A DNA stretch of 64,000 bases, taken from assembly GCA_029255105.1 (NCBI GenBank), contig JAQWWH010000041.1:31493-95492 (forward strand), read 5' to 3'. Position 1 is the first letter of the stretch. The number at the start of each line of letters is the position of its first letter. This DNA is from Flavimaricola sp. GTDB taxonomy: Bacteria; Pseudomonadota; Alphaproteobacteria; Rhodobacterales; Rhodobacteraceae. Of this stretch, positions 17,499 through 27,627 are shown one piece after another. The notes below the pieces were generated by a model. The model had not been told where the DNA came from. It worked only from the letters and a program-made list of their open reading frames with translations, and did not search any database. The translations under genes and the position numbers were made by a program.

Positions 17499-18799
17499 GC
17501 CAGACAATGCGCAACGTGGTTCTGTTCGGGCTGATGGGACTTTTGATCGTTGGGACCGGGCTGATGCAGGGCTGGAACCTGGCGTTGACCATCGTGAACA
17601 TGGGGCTGATCTCTGGGGTGATGGCGCTTGGGGTCAATCTGCAATGGGGATTTGCCGGGCTGTTCAACATCGGGGTTATGGGATTCGTGGCGTTGGGGGG
17701 GCTGGCGACGGTTCTGGTATCAATGCCCGCCACGCCGGGCGCCTGGGGCGCGGGCGGCATTCGGATCATGCTGTCGCTGGTCCTGGGGGCCGCTACCATT
17801 GTGGCCGCGGTCCTGGTCCAGCAACGGATGGAAAAGGGACGGATGCGAGGGGTTGCCACGGTGGCGATCCTGATCATCGGGTTCTTCGTGTTTCGGGCCG
17901 CCTTTGACCCCGGGGTCGAAGGGGTTGAGGCGATCAACCCCGCCTCTTCCGGAAACCTCGGGGGACTTGGACTGCCGGTGCTGATCGCCTGGCCGGTCGG
18001 CGGGCTGCTTGCCGCAGGGGCGGCCTGGATCATCGGCAAGACGGCGCTTGGGCTGCGGTCGGACTATTTGGCGATCGCAACTCTGGGGATCGCCGAGATC
18101 ATCCTCGCGGTCATGAAGAACGAGGACTGGCTGGCGCGGGGGGTCAAGAACGTCATCGGCATCCCGCGGCCCGTGGCTTACGAGGTTGAGCTGCAACAGG
18201 ACCCCGGGTTTATCGAGCGGGCAGCGAGCTTCGGGCTCGATCCGGTCGGGGCCTCGACGCTCTACGTCAAACTCTCCTACGGCGTGCTCTTCGCGCTGGT
18301 CCTGATCCTGCTGCTTTGGCTGGCTCAGCGGGCGCTGAACTCGCCCTGGGGGCGGATGATGCGGGCGATCCGGGACAATGAAGTTGCGGCCGAGGCGATG
18401 GGCAAGGACGTCAAGGGACGGCACCTGCAGATCTTTATCCTCGGGTCGGCCATCTGCGGGATCGCGGGCGCCATGATGACGACGCTGGACGGGCAGCTCA
18501 CGCCCACCTCCTATCAGCCGCTGCGCTTCACCTTCCTCGTCTGGGTGATGGTGATCGTGGGCGGCTCGGGCAACAACTTTGGCGCGGTGCTGGGCGGCAT
18601 GCTGATCTGGTGGCTTTGGGTGATGGTGGAACCGATCGGCCTTTGGCTGATGCAGGTCATCACATCGGGCATGGCCGATGGAAGCTGGCTCAAGGATCAC
18701 CTGATCGATTCAGCGGCCCAAATGCGCCTTCTGACGATGGGGGTGATCCTGCTCTTGATGCTGCGGTTCAACCCGCGCGGGCTCATACCGGAACGCTAA
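17495..18799 (+). CDS. livM: Liv-type ABC transporter permease LivM
   Basis: Second membrane subunit, 434 residues. It has N-terminal helices absent from shorter LivM proteins, the conserved GVNLQWGFAGLFNIGVMGFVALGG near 45-70, RSDYLAIATLGIAEI in the middle, and the permease motif GGSGNNFGAVLGGMLIWWLW near the C-terminus. Last gene of the operon; about 30 bases later lies an inverted pair of REP-like elements that may end transcription. Confidence 0.92.
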   Translation: MSQTMRNVVLFGLMGLLIVGTGLMQGWNLALTIVNMGLISGVMALGVNLQWGFAGLFNIGVMGFVALGGLATVLVSMPATPGAWGAGGIRIMLSLVLGAATIVAAVLVQQRMEKGRMRGVATVAILIIGFFVFRAAFDPGVEGVEAINPASSGNLGGLGLPVLIAWPVGGLLAAGAAWIIGKTALGLRSDYLAIATLGIAEIILAVMKNEDWLARGVKNVIGIPRPVAYEVELQQDPGFIERAASFGLDPVGASTLYVKLSYGVLFALVLILLLWLAQRALNSPWGRMMRAIRDNEVAAEAMGKDVKGRHLQIFILGSAICGIAGAMMTTLDGQLTPTSYQPLRFTFLVWVMVIVGGSGNNFGAVLGGMLIWWLWVMVEPIGLWLMQVITSGMADGSWLKDHLIDSAAQMRLLTMGVILLLMLRFNPRGLIPER

Positions 18800-18830
18800 G
18801 AGGCCGGGTCGCGCCCATGACCGCCTCCGG

Positions 18831-18899
18831 CGGGGATATTTGGGATCCGAAGAAGACAGCACCTGTTTCCAGCTTCTTCGGATCGAAAATATCCCGGGG
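18831..18899. repeat. Inverted pair of REP-like elements downstream of livM
   Basis: Two related ~25-base segments face each other: a GGGGATATTTGGGATC arm running into CGAAGAAG, and its near-exact inverse CTTCTTCG running into GATCGAAAATATCCC. The loop is 17 bases. The transcript could form a long stem (12 perfect inner base pairs, GATCCGAAGAAG/CTTCTTCGGATC). It lies between convergent genes and resembles dispersed intergenic palindromes known in this family. It may terminate both directions. Confidence 0.7.
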
Positions 18900-18932
18900 A
18901 GCGCCGCAGGCGCGGGGCAGAGCCCCTGGATC

Positions 18933-19808
18933 TTAGCTGTCGAGCTTGCGCAGACGCTTGAACAGGGACGAGGTGTCCCAGCGGTTGCCGCCCATTTTCT
19001 GAACCTCTTTATAGAACTGGTCCACAAGGGCGGTGACAGGCAGCGATGCCCCAGTCTCGTTTGCGGTATCGAGGCAGATGCCAAGGTCCTTACGCATCCA
19101 GTCAACGGCAAAGCCATGTTCGAAGTGATCGTCGAGCATGGTCTCGAACCGGTTGGCCATCTGCCAGCTTCCGGCAGCGCCGCCATTGATCACGTCGACC
19201 ACGGCCCGGCCATCAAGTCCGGCTTTTTCGGCGAAATGCAGCCCTTCGGACAGGCCCTGAACAAGACCGGCGATGCAGATCTGGTTGACCATCTTGGTCA
19301 GCTGCCCTGCACCGCTTTTGCCCAGGCGCCTGCACATCTTGGCATAGCCATCTATCACTGGCTCGGCCTTGTCGTAGGCCGCTTGGTCGCCGCCGCACAT
19401 CACGACGAGCTGGCCGTTCTCGGCGCCCGCCTGACCACCCGATACAGGCGCGTCGACAAAGCTGACCCCGATGTCCTGCGCTGCTGCGTAAAGCTCGCGC
19501 GTGACTTTGGCCGATACAGTGGTGTGATCGACAAAGGTGGTTCCCTTGGCCATGCCAGCGAATGCGCCGGTGTCGCCAAGGCAAATCGCCCGCAGGTCGT
19601 CGTCGTTGCCCACACAGGCCATAACGAAGTCGGCCCCCCGGGCCGCCTCGGCCGGTGTTGCGGCATGGGCGCCGCCGTGCTGGGCCACCCAGGCCTCGGC
19701 CTTAGAGGCGCTCCGGTTATAGACGGTCACCTCGTGGCCGGCCTTGGCCAGATGCCCCGCCATCGGATAGCCCATCACTCCCAGACCCAAAAATGCTACT
19801 TTCGCCAT
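18933..19808 (-). CDS. 3-hydroxyisobutyrate dehydrogenase-family NAD(P)-dependent oxidoreductase
   Basis: Beta-hydroxyacid dehydrogenase, 291 residues from MAKVAFLGLG; the longer track ORF lacks support, while a GGGGG-type ribosome site sits before 19808. The Rossmann motif GLGVMG is at residues 7-12. The substrate loop FVDAPVSGGQAGAENG is near 118-133, and the catalytic lysine is in GAGQLTKMVNQICIAG near 170. Possible substrates are 3-hydroxyisobutyrate, tartronate semialdehyde or glyoxylate; valine breakdown would fit the neighbouring liv operon, but the genes are convergent. Confidence 0.88.
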   Translation of the reverse strand: MAKVAFLGLGVMGYPMAGHLAKAGHEVTVYNRSASKAEAWVAQHGGAHAATPAEAARGADFVMACVGNDDDLRAICLGDTGAFAGMAKGTTFVDHTTVSAKVTRELYAAAQDIGVSFVDAPVSGGQAGAENGQLVVMCGGDQAAYDKAEPVIDGYAKMCRRLGKSGAGQLTKMVNQICIAGLVQGLSEGLHFAEKAGLDGRAVVDVINGGAAGSWQMANRFETMLDDHFEHGFAVDWMRKDLGICLDTANETGASLPVTALVDQFYKEVQKMGGNRWDTSSLFKRLRKLDS

Positions 19809-19905
19809 CAGCTTGCCCCCTCGCGCTTTGCCGGTAAAACGGTTAGCGATACCTATCCGACTTCTGAGGCCCGTCAACCTCGGGTCGAGAGGTTTGAGGA
19901 AGTAC

Positions 19906-22380
19906 ATGGCCCGTCTGTTCAGATTTTTGCTTCGCCTTGCAACGGGCCTGATCCTTTTGGGGGTCCTGGTCCTTGGTCTTGGGTACTTTTTTGCCTCCCG
20001 CTCGCTTCCGGTCTACTCGGGCACCGTCGAGACGGCGGGGATCTCAGCCCCCTTGGAAATCGTGCGCGATACAGCCGGGGTGCCGCATGTCTTTGGCCAG
20101 ACCGACGAGGACATCTTTTTTGGCCTTGGCTACGCCCATGCCCAGGATCGCCTTTGGCAGATGACCATGCTCCGCCGTACCGCCCAGGGCCGCCTGTCCG
20201 AACTGTTTGGCGAACGCACCCTGCCCGTCGATATCCTGCTGCGCCGTCTGGACTTTTACAATCTGGCGAGCCGGTCTTTTGCCCGCCAGGACGCCCAGAC
20301 CCAGGCCGCCCTTGTCGCCTATTCCGCCGGGGTCAATGCCTGGCTGGCCGAGATCAACGAGGGCGCGCGCGGCCGTGGGGCGCCCGAAATGTGGCTGTTC
20401 AATCATGCCATCGCACCTTGGCAGCCAGCGGACAGTCTGGTGATCCTCAAGCTAATGGCCCTGCAGTTGTCCTCGCATTTGGAGGATGAGGTGATCCGTG
20501 CCCGCACGTCCCTCATGCTCAGCCCCGAACGGGTGATGGACATTCTGCCTGATGTTCCCGGGACCGGGATCGCCGCCCTGCCCGCCTATGCCGCACTGGT
20601 CCCGTCCGACGACCTGCCCCGCTATGCCGAAGGCAGCCGGGCGGAACTGGCCCCGTTTTCCCCTGTAACCCTGCGCGACCTTGCCGGTGCGTCGAACGCC
20701 TGGGCCGCCAGCCCGGCCCGGTCTGCCACGGGGTCGACCCTGCTGGCCAATGACCCCCACCTCGGCCTCACCGCGCCCTCGATCTGGTATCTGGCCCGGC
20801 TGGAGCTGTCGACGGGCGGCGTCATCGGTGGCACCATTCCCGGCGTCCCCCTGATCCTGACCGGCCGGAGCGAGACTTTGGGCTGGGGCCTGACCTCAAG
20901 CTACCTCGACGATCAGGACCTGTTTATCGAAGAGGTGAACCCACAAAACCCTGATGAATATCGCGGTCTGGACGGCTGGGTCCCGTTCGAGACCCGCGAC
21001 AGCATCATCAACATCAAGGACCGTCCCGGCCTGACCCTGCGCCTGCAGTGGTCCGAGAACGGCCCTGTCCTGTCCCCCGACATCTACGACCTTGGGACCA
21101 TACGCCCGCCCGGCCATGTCACGACCCTGAGTTGGACTGCCCTCACGGACGAAGACACGTCGATGACCGCCGGCCTTGCCCTGATGCAGTCGCGCAATAT
21201 CAACGAGGCGCTGGAGGCCGCGTCCCAATTCACCGCCCCCTCCCAGAACCTGACCCTTGCAGACCGCAACCGGATCGCCATGGTGACCATCGGCGCGATG
21301 CCCCGCCGCGATGCTGCCCATCAAAGCCAGGGCCGCCTGCCCACCCTGGGCTACCTGCCGCAGAACCGCTGGCGTGGCACTTTGCCCTTTTCGGCCAACC
21401 CGATCTTCGTGGACCCTCCGGGCGGCCTTTTGGGCAATACCAACAACAAGATCATCGACCGCCCTTTTCCGCTGCATGTGTCATTCGAATGGGGCGACAC
21501 CCAGCGGATCGAGCGGTGGCGCTTCTTGATGCAAAGCCGCGAGGTGCATACCCGCGAAAGCTTTATCGAGGCCCAGCTTGATACTGTAAGCAATGCCGCC
21601 CGGTCTTTGCTGCCTCTGATCGGGGCGGACCTCTGGTTTACCGGGGACGCCGCCCCCGAAGGCACCCCCGAGCGGCAGCGCCAAAGGGCGTTGGCCCTGC
21701 TGGCCGAATGGAACGGCGAGATGAACGAGCACCTGCCAGAGCCGCTGATCTATGCCGCCTGGCTTCGTGCTTTGCAGGACCGACTGATCCGCGACGAACT
21801 TGGTCCGCTGGCCAGAGAGTTTCCAAGGATGGACCCCTTGTTCATCGAGCGCGTGTTTCGCGATGTGGACGGGGCGGCGGTCTGGTGCGACGTGATCCAG
21901 TCCGCCCCGACTGAGACATGCACCGACATGGCCCGCATGGCCCTGGATGATGCCATTGTCTGGGTGACGGAAACCTATGGTCCCGCACTTGAATCCCTGC
22001 GCTGGGGCGATGCGCATGAGGCAACCCATGATCATCCCGTGCTGGGCGACGTGCCGGTGCTGAAGTGGTTCGTCAACATCCGTCAATCCACCAGCGGCGG
22101 AGACAATACCCTGCAGCGCGGCCGGTTGTCGGGTGTTGACCCCAACCCGTTCCAGAACGTGCATGCGGCGGCCTACCGGGGTGTCTATGACTTTGCCGAC
22201 CCGGACAGTTCGGTCTTTGTCACCTCTACCGGTCAGTCCGGGCACTTTCTGTCGCGCCATTATGACGATCTGGGCGATCTGTGGCGACGGGGGGAGTATG
22301 TCCCGATGTCCCTCGACCCTGCCTTGGCACGCGCGGGCGGGATCGGGACGTTGACGTTGGTTCCGGCCGACCAGAACTAA
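19906..22380 (+). CDS. Penicillin acylase family protein (Ntn hydrolase)
   Basis: Secreted or periplasmic amidohydrolase of the peptidase S45 family, 824 residues from MARLFRFLLR (GAGGAAG upstream). An N-terminal membrane helix/signal anchor spans ~7-28. The alpha chain starts with the conserved DTAGVPHVFGQTDEDIFFGLGYAHAQDRLWQM. The self-cleavage site is LAGASNAW, with the serine becoming the N-terminal nucleophile of the beta chain. LLANDPHLGLTAPSIWY follows. Natural substrates in marine bacteria are often acyl-homoserine lactones or other amides; this one is undetermined. Confidence 0.92.
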   Translation: MARLFRFLLRLATGLILLGVLVLGLGYFFASRSLPVYSGTVETAGISAPLEIVRDTAGVPHVFGQTDEDIFFGLGYAHAQDRLWQMTMLRRTAQGRLSELFGERTLPVDILLRRLDFYNLASRSFARQDAQTQAALVAYSAGVNAWLAEINEGARGRGAPEMWLFNHAIAPWQPADSLVILKLMALQLSSHLEDEVIRARTSLMLSPERVMDILPDVPGTGIAALPAYAALVPSDDLPRYAEGSRAELAPFSPVTLRDLAGASNAWAASPARSATGSTLLANDPHLGLTAPSIWYLARLELSTGGVIGGTIPGVPLILTGRSETLGWGLTSSYLDDQDLFIEEVNPQNPDEYRGLDGWVPFETRDSIINIKDRPGLTLRLQWSENGPVLSPDIYDLGTIRPPGHVTTLSWTALTDEDTSMTAGLALMQSRNINEALEAASQFTAPSQNLTLADRNRIAMVTIGAMPRRDAAHQSQGRLPTLGYLPQNRWRGTLPFSANPIFVDPPGGLLGNTNNKIIDRPFPLHVSFEWGDTQRIERWRFLMQSREVHTRESFIEAQLDTVSNAARSLLPLIGADLWFTGDAAPEGTPERQRQRALALLAEWNGEMNEHLPEPLIYAAWLRALQDRLIRDELGPLAREFPRMDPLFIERVFRDVDGAAVWCDVIQSAPTETCTDMARMALDDAIVWVTETYGPALESLRWGDAHEATHDHPVLGDVPVLKWFVNIRQSTSGGDNTLQRGRLSGVDPNPFQNVHAAAYRGVYDFADPDSSVFVTSTGQSGHFLSRHYDDLGDLWRRGEYVPMSLDPALARAGGIGTLTLVPADQN

Positions 22381-22397
22381 CCTGTGGGCCGCTAAAC

Positions 22398-22799
22398 CTA
22401 AGTCAGCGCGCGGGTGATGGCGACACCGGCAACGGCGGTTGTGCCTGTCAACACGGTGCCCCAGGTAAGGTCGGTGAACAGCATCCGCCAGCTCCACCCC
22501 TGCAAGGTCGCCATGTTCGAGAATTCGTAGGTGCCATAGCCGATCGCCCCAAAGAAGGCGCCAAGCAGGAAGATCATCCCAAGAGAGGTTCCGTCCCGCA
22601 GACCGGGATAAGACACGAACCACAGAAGGCCGGCGACGTAGAACAGGTAGAAGATCAGCGCCGGACCGTACCGCGGCGTGTCCAGAAGGATCGCCCCGAT
22701 GTCGCGGTCAAAGACCGGTTTGACGATCAGGCGCAGCCCGATGATGTCGAGCCCAAGGAACACCACGACGGTCGAGACATAAAGAATAACGATTTGCAT
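22398..22799 (-). CDS. DUF2177 family membrane protein
   Basis: A 133-residue protein starting MQIVILYVST (the eight upstream codons of the track ORF are unlikely). Four hydrophobic helices are visible, with the conserved stretch FFGAIGYGTYEFSNMATLQGW near residues 80-100 typical of DUF2177. Function unknown; family members are small integral membrane proteins. It is convergent with the penicillin acylase gene. Confidence 0.85.
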   Translation of the reverse strand: MQIVILYVSTVVVFLGLDIIGLRLIVKPVFDRDIGAILLDTPRYGPALIFYLFYVAGLLWFVSYPGLRDGTSLGMIFLLGAFFGAIGYGTYEFSNMATLQGWSWRMLFTDLTWGTVLTGTTAVAGVAITRALT

Positions 22800-22902
22800 T
22801 TCCGCTCCTGAGGCTGGGGGCATTGATGCCCCCTCCCGTCAAATGGAGCGAATGCCACGAGAGGCAAGCACTTGCCACCGCGACCGGGACGAGGGCCGTT
22901 GC

Positions 22903-24270
22903 CTAAAGCTTGGCAAAACGGGCCTTTTGCCCTTCGGTCCAGCTGACAGTGAGGGTCGTGCCGTCTTCGCCCTGTTCCTCGCCCTCAACAACGCCCTGGC
23001 TGAAGAGCCAGGCCCGTTCGCGGCCTTGGGCAAAGCCAAGGGAAAGCGTTTCGGTGATCAGGGGCGGTTGCAGGGTCTGCGATACCGCATCGAGCAGATT
23101 GTCGAGCCCCTCGCCGGTGATGGCAGAAACGGCGAACAGCCCGTCGGTCCGGTCGGCCTGAACGACAAGGCCATCCTTTGCCTCCTCAGGAACTAGGTCA
23201 ATCTTGTTCCACACCTCAAGCAGCGGTGCCCCTTCGGCCACGCCAAGGCTGTGCAAAATGGTCATGACATCCTGCGACTGTTCGGCGCTTTGCGGGTGCG
23301 AGATGTCGCGGACGTGCAGGATCAGGTCAGCGTCCAGCACCTCTTCCAATGTCGCGCGGAAGGCGGCAACAAGCTCGGTCGGCAGGTCCGAGATAAAGCC
23401 CACCGTGTCGGACATGATAATCTCGGCCCCGCTGGGCAGGGTCACCCGGCGCATGGTGGGGTCAAGGGTCGCAAACAGCATGTCCTTGGCCATCACGTCG
23501 GCCCCGGTCAGACGATTGAACAGGGTCGATTTGCCCGCGTTGGTATAGCCGACAAGGGCAACAATCGGGAACGGGACCTTGGCGCGGGCTGCGCGGTGCA
23601 GGGTACGGGTCCGGGCGACCTTGTCCAACTGCCGCTTGAGGCGGACAAGTTGATCGTCAATGGCGCGACGGTCGGATTCAATCTGCGTTTCACCCGGGCC
23701 ACCCACAAAGCCCAGACCACCGCGTTGGCGTTCCAGGTGGGTCCAGGCGCGGACAAGACGGGTGCGCTGGTAGCTGAGGGCGGCCATCTCGACCTGCAGC
23801 ACACCTTCACGGGTGCGGGCGCGGTCGGAAAAGATCTCAAGGATCAGGCCGGTCCGGTCCAGCAGCTTGACGCCCCATTCCTTTTCAAGGTTGCGCTGTT
23901 GAACGGGGCCAACGTGGCCATCAATCAGAACAAGCTCGACCTCGGCCGCCTTCATACGCAGGCGCAATTCCTCGATCTTGCCAGAGCCGAACAGCATACC
24001 GGGATGGATGCGCGGCAGGCGGACAACCTCTGATCCGACAACCTCAAGGCCCGGCAAGGCGGCGGCCAAGGCGATCGCCTCGTCCAGCGCCGGTTCCGCG
24101 GCGCGGCGGTCGCGAACCGCCTTTACATCGGGATGAATGACCCAGGCACGAGTGATCGGTTCAGCCCGGTCAACCATGGCCTGTTGTCGACGAACCACAA
24201 ACAGGTCGTCGTCGTCCTCAGTGTCCGGGCTGGCGTCCTGTGGATCGTCCTGCCCCATTTGAGATACCAT
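22903..24270 (-). CDS. hflX: Ribosome-associated GTPase HflX
   Basis: Translation-factor-class GTPase that binds the 50S subunit and splits stalled ribosomes. The 455-residue protein has the HflX N-terminal domain (HPGMLFGSGKIEEL), the linker QRGGLGFVGGPGETQIESDRR, then the G domain: G1 GYTNAGKST, G3 SDTVGFISDLP, G4 NKID. It follows hfq by five bases on the minus strand, the same hfq-hflX order as in many proteobacteria. Confidence 0.95.
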   Translation of the reverse strand: MVSQMGQDDPQDASPDTEDDDDLFVVRRQQAMVDRAEPITRAWVIHPDVKAVRDRRAAEPALDEAIALAAALPGLEVVGSEVVRLPRIHPGMLFGSGKIEELRLRMKAAEVELVLIDGHVGPVQQRNLEKEWGVKLLDRTGLILEIFSDRARTREGVLQVEMAALSYQRTRLVRAWTHLERQRGGLGFVGGPGETQIESDRRAIDDQLVRLKRQLDKVARTRTLHRAARAKVPFPIVALVGYTNAGKSTLFNRLTGADVMAKDMLFATLDPTMRRVTLPSGAEIIMSDTVGFISDLPTELVAAFRATLEEVLDADLILHVRDISHPQSAEQSQDVMTILHSLGVAEGAPLLEVWNKIDLVPEEAKDGLVVQADRTDGLFAVSAITGEGLDNLLDAVSQTLQPPLITETLSLGFAQGRERAWLFSQGVVEGEEQGEDGTTLTVSWTEGQKARFAKL

Positions 24271-24275
24271 TTGGC

Positions 24276-24509
24276 TTATTCTTCGCCGTCATAAAGGTTT
24301 ATGGGCTGGGCCGGCATTATCGTCGAAATCGCGCTTTTGTACACAAGCTGCGATTGCCCATCGCGGCGCAATAGCACGCAAAAGCTGTCGAACCAGGTGA
24401 TGACGCCCTGAAGCTTGACGCCATTAATCAAAAAGATCGTCACCGGAACCTTTGTCTTGCGGACGTGGTTAAGAAACGCGTCCTGCAGGTTCTGCTTATC
24501 GGCGGCCAT
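24276..24509 (-). CDS. hfq: RNA chaperone Hfq
   Basis: Sm-like hexameric RNA-binding protein that pairs small RNAs with mRNAs. The true product is 77 residues from MAADKQNLQ; the first 35 codons of the track ORF are upstream sequence. The Sm1 motif ([21 protein letters not shown]) and the Sm2 motif ([11 protein letters not shown]) are intact. The short C-terminal tail is typical of alphaproteobacteria. Cotranscribed with hflX. Confidence 0.97.
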   Translation of the reverse strand: MAADKQNLQDAFLNHVRKTKVPVTIFLINGVKLQGVITWFDSFCVLLRRDGQSQLVYKSAISTIMPAQPINLYDGEE

Positions 24510-24624
24510 GGCAGTTGGTCCTTTGTTCTTGCGGCCGCGGATCGGCCTTCCTTCATTTTGTGCAAGTATGTCGCGCAAACAACAGACATTCCAGCCCAAA
24601 AAGAGTGGCGTCACAGGCGGTTGC

Positions 24625-26163
24625 TTAGGATCGCCAGAATTCTGGGTTCAATAAGGCGATGATAGCGAGGGTCTCCATACGGCCCAAAACCATGGCAAAG
24701 GCCAGAACGGCCTTCGCCATTTCCGGGATTCCAGCGTAAGAGATCGGATGTTCGGCGGCCACAGAGGCAAGCGGACCAGTCGTCGACAGGGCCGAAACCG
24801 CCAGAACCATCGCCGTTTCAAACTGCACGCCCGTCGAGGTAAGCATCAACATGACTGCCGCGATACTAAGCGCGAACAGCATAAAGAAAATCCAGCTGAT
24901 ATAGGCCCCTTGCCGCCGGATCAGACGGGCCTCTTGTCCCGATCCGCCAACGGAATTTGGATGAACCAACCTCTCAAGCTCACGTTCGCCGTGGCGGAAA
25001 AGGGCGTAGACCCGCAATAGCTTGACCCCGCCCGCCGTGGTAGCGACCCCGCCCCCGACCAGGGCCAGCCCGACAAGGATAAGGCCCGGCGTCTCAAGCC
25101 CCGACCAGTCGCGTGCATCAAGCCATTCGGCGGATTCGAACCCGGTCGTCGACAGGAATGACAAAACCGTAAAAATCGCCCCCCAAAGGGCTGCAAGCGC
25201 AGAGCGCAGGTCCGTCCCGGCGGCATCTTCGGCAGCCCCCACGAAATGGCGCAAGATCAAAAGGGTAGGCACAATGACCACCAGGGCAAAGGCCATCTGA
25301 ACCTCTGGATCCTTCCACAATTTGCGGTTGTCGTTGCTGAACAGACCGGCAGAAAAGGTCAGCCGGGATATGCCAAACGCCAAGAACACAAAGATCAGCA
25401 TTTCGCCAACCACGCCCGAGGCCCCGTAATGCGTGCCCCCGATGGGGGAGATGCCCGAGGTGGCCATGACGGACATGGCGTGGCAAATCGCAACAAACGG
25501 GATCTCGCCTGCCGCCAACAGTCCAAGCCACAACGCGGTGGTCAGGCCAACGTATACCGGGATCAGGGCGCGGCCGTAACGCACCAGCCGCTCGGACGTA
25601 TCGGCGCGGCGATTGATCTGTGTGTGGGTCTGGCGCGTGTCGGCGTCGCGCATGCTTGACCGGACCTCGAACCCGCCAATGTTCAACGGGGCCAGGATCG
25701 CCAGCGCGGCAATCCAGGTCAGCAGCCCGCCCAGCCAGCCCACCAAGGCCCGCCACAGATGCAACGACGGGGCGATGCGTTGGGGATTGTCGTAAAGCGT
25801 GGCCCCTGTGGTGGTAAAGCTCGACACCATTTCAAACCAGGAGTTCAGGAAAGAGGCGCTGCGCGACGCTTCGTGAAACGGCAGGGCAAAGACGACCGGC
25901 ATGAAGATGAAGGTTGCGACCAGGGTGCTAAGCTGCGTGCGCGCCAGGTTCGACGGCCTGCGCCCTTGTGTCGCCAGCCCGATCAGCAGCGTCACGACGC
26001 AACCGATGATCGTCCCGTAAAGAAAGATGCGTCCCGTGAAATAGTCCGACCGGCTCCAGGCGTGCAGCGCAGGAAGGACCATCGCGGCAGAACCGATGCC
26101 CATGATGATGACGAACAACGGGACAGACCCGAGCGTCGATGGGGGATCCTTGCGCGACTGCAT
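24625..26163 (-). CDS. trkH: TrkH family potassium uptake protein
   Basis: Membrane subunit of the Trk potassium importer, 512 residues with about ten hydrophobic segments. Selectivity-filter-like loops include [35 protein letters not shown] and [13 protein letters not shown], the four pore loops of the Trk/Ktr family. Its ATG overlaps the trkA stop, so the pair is translationally coupled. Confidence 0.94.
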   Translation of the reverse strand: MQSRKDPPSTLGSVPLFVIIMGIGSAAMVLPALHAWSRSDYFTGRIFLYGTIIGCVVTLLIGLATQGRRPSNLARTQLSTLVATFIFMPVVFALPFHEASRSASFLNSWFEMVSSFTTTGATLYDNPQRIAPSLHLWRALVGWLGGLLTWIAALAILAPLNIGGFEVRSSMRDADTRQTHTQINRRADTSERLVRYGRALIPVYVGLTTALWLGLLAAGEIPFVAICHAMSVMATSGISPIGGTHYGASGVVGEMLIFVFLAFGISRLTFSAGLFSNDNRKLWKDPEVQMAFALVVIVPTLLILRHFVGAAEDAAGTDLRSALAALWGAIFTVLSFLSTTGFESAEWLDARDWSGLETPGLILVGLALVGGGVATTAGGVKLLRVYALFRHGERELERLVHPNSVGGSGQEARLIRRQGAYISWIFFMLFALSIAAVMLMLTSTGVQFETAMVLAVSALSTTGPLASVAAEHPISYAGIPEMAKAVLAFAMVLGRMETLAIIALLNPEFWRS

Positions 26164-27539
26164 CAGAAAAAGTCGATTGAGACCTGCAGGAGCCTTTCGA
26201 CCTCTGGCACGTCGGCGGCCATTGAGAAAATCGCAATCACGTCGCCTTCGTCGATCCGGGTCGCACCGGTCGGCTTAACAACGGTGCCCGACTTCATCAC
26301 CGCACCGACAAGGACACCTTCGGGAAAGCTGATGTCACCGATCCGCTTGCCCGCAATGGGCGAGGTTCCCAGCACCTGGGCCTCGATCACTTCGGCCTCG
26401 GCATCGCCGAGCGAATACACGCCGCGCACCCGCCCTTGCCGGATGTGGCGCAGGATAGACGAGACTGTTGTTGCACGAGGGTTGATGTAGGCGTCGATAT
26501 CCAGCGGCCCCATCAGGGGGATCAGCGTCGGGTCGTTGGTCAGGCAAATCGCCATCTTGGCCCCAAGCGCTTTGGCCCGCACGGCCGCCAGCAGGTTGGT
26601 CTTGTCATCATCGGTCACGGCCAGAACGGCATCGGCGTTGGTGATCCCCGCCTCTTCCAGGATCCCGGCGTCAAGCCCGTCGCCATGGAGCACGATGGTC
26701 CTGTCCAAGGCATCGGCAGCGCGTTCCGCGCAGGCCCTGTTGCGTTCGATAACCTTCACGCGCACCCGGTCCGTCCGGCTTTCAAGAGCGCGGGCCACAC
26801 CCAGACCGACATTACCGCCCCCGATGATGACGACGCGTTCCTGTTTGGTCTGGGTCTTGCCAAAGATCTCAAGGGTGCGTGCCATATCCACCGTATCGGC
26901 AAGAAGGTAGCAGTCGTCCTGGGCATAGATCTGGTCGCCTGCCGCGGGGGCGAACAGGCGCCCGTCGCGGCGAATACCCACCACGATGGCCCGCAGGGTT
27001 GAAAAGAGGTCCGTCAATTGCCGCAGGGGCGTGTTGATGACCGGGCAATCCTCGTCGATGGTGATGCCCAAAAGCTGGGCCTTGCCGTCGAAAAAGCTTT
27101 CGATGTCAAAGGTCGCAGGCGCTGACAGCCGCTGCAAGGCGGCCTCGGCCACCTCACGCTCGGGCGAGATGACGACGTCGATGGGCAGATGGTCCCGGCG
27201 GTAAAGGTCGGAATAAATCGCATCAAGGTAGCTTTTGGCCCGCAGGCGGGCGATCTTGCGCCGGATTGAAAACACCGAATGGGCCACCTGACAGGTGACC
27301 ATATTGACCTCGTCGCTATGGGTCGCGGCGATGATCATGTCGGCGTCCCGCGCCCCTGCCCGCTCCAGCACGTCCGGGTAGCTGGCAAAGCCGGCGATCC
27401 CCTGCACATCCAGCGTGTCGGCCGCGCGACGCACAAGGTCTGCGTTGCTGTCCACGACGGTAACGTCGTTCCGTTCGCCAGACAGATGGCGGGCAATCTG
27501 CCAGCCGACCTGGCCTGCGCCGCAGATGATGACCTTCAT
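26163..27539 (-). CDS. trkA: Trk potassium transport regulator TrkA
   Basis: Peripheral NAD(H)-binding regulator of TrkH, 458 residues. It has two tandem RCK units: the first opens MKVIICGAGQVGWQIARHL, the second VVIIGGGNVGLGVARAL near residue 235, each followed by a TrkA_C domain. This is the full-length, two-repeat form. It lies 88 bases downstream of ntrX; placement of trkAH after ntrYX is common in Rhodobacteraceae. Confidence 0.95.
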   Translation of the reverse strand: MKVIICGAGQVGWQIARHLSGERNDVTVVDSNADLVRRAADTLDVQGIAGFASYPDVLERAGARDADMIIAATHSDEVNMVTCQVAHSVFSIRRKIARLRAKSYLDAIYSDLYRRDHLPIDVVISPEREVAEAALQRLSAPATFDIESFFDGKAQLLGITIDEDCPVINTPLRQLTDLFSTLRAIVVGIRRDGRLFAPAAGDQIYAQDDCYLLADTVDMARTLEIFGKTQTKQERVVIIGGGNVGLGVARALESRTDRVRVKVIERNRACAERAADALDRTIVLHGDGLDAGILEEAGITNADAVLAVTDDDKTNLLAAVRAKALGAKMAICLTNDPTLIPLMGPLDIDAYINPRATTVSSILRHIRQGRVRGVYSLGDAEAEVIEAQVLGTSPIAGKRIGDISFPEGVLVGAVMKSGTVVKPTGATRIDEGDVIAIFSMAADVPEVERLLQVSIDFF

Positions 27540-27627
27540 GTCCGAACAATCCTGTCCTTGGGTGCGTCCAGTGCATGGCAGAGGGCCATGACACGGTCAA
27601 TGGATAGTGACGTAGCGGGAATATCGC

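Noticed and set aside
21481-22623. 380-residue minus-strand ORF opposite the penicillin acylase
   Set aside because: Shadow of the S45 hydrolase and of the DUF2177 gap.
22863-22876. GGCAAG/CTTGCC short palindrome downstream of hflX as a terminator
   Set aside because: Six-base stem with two-base loop and no T-run on the minus strand.
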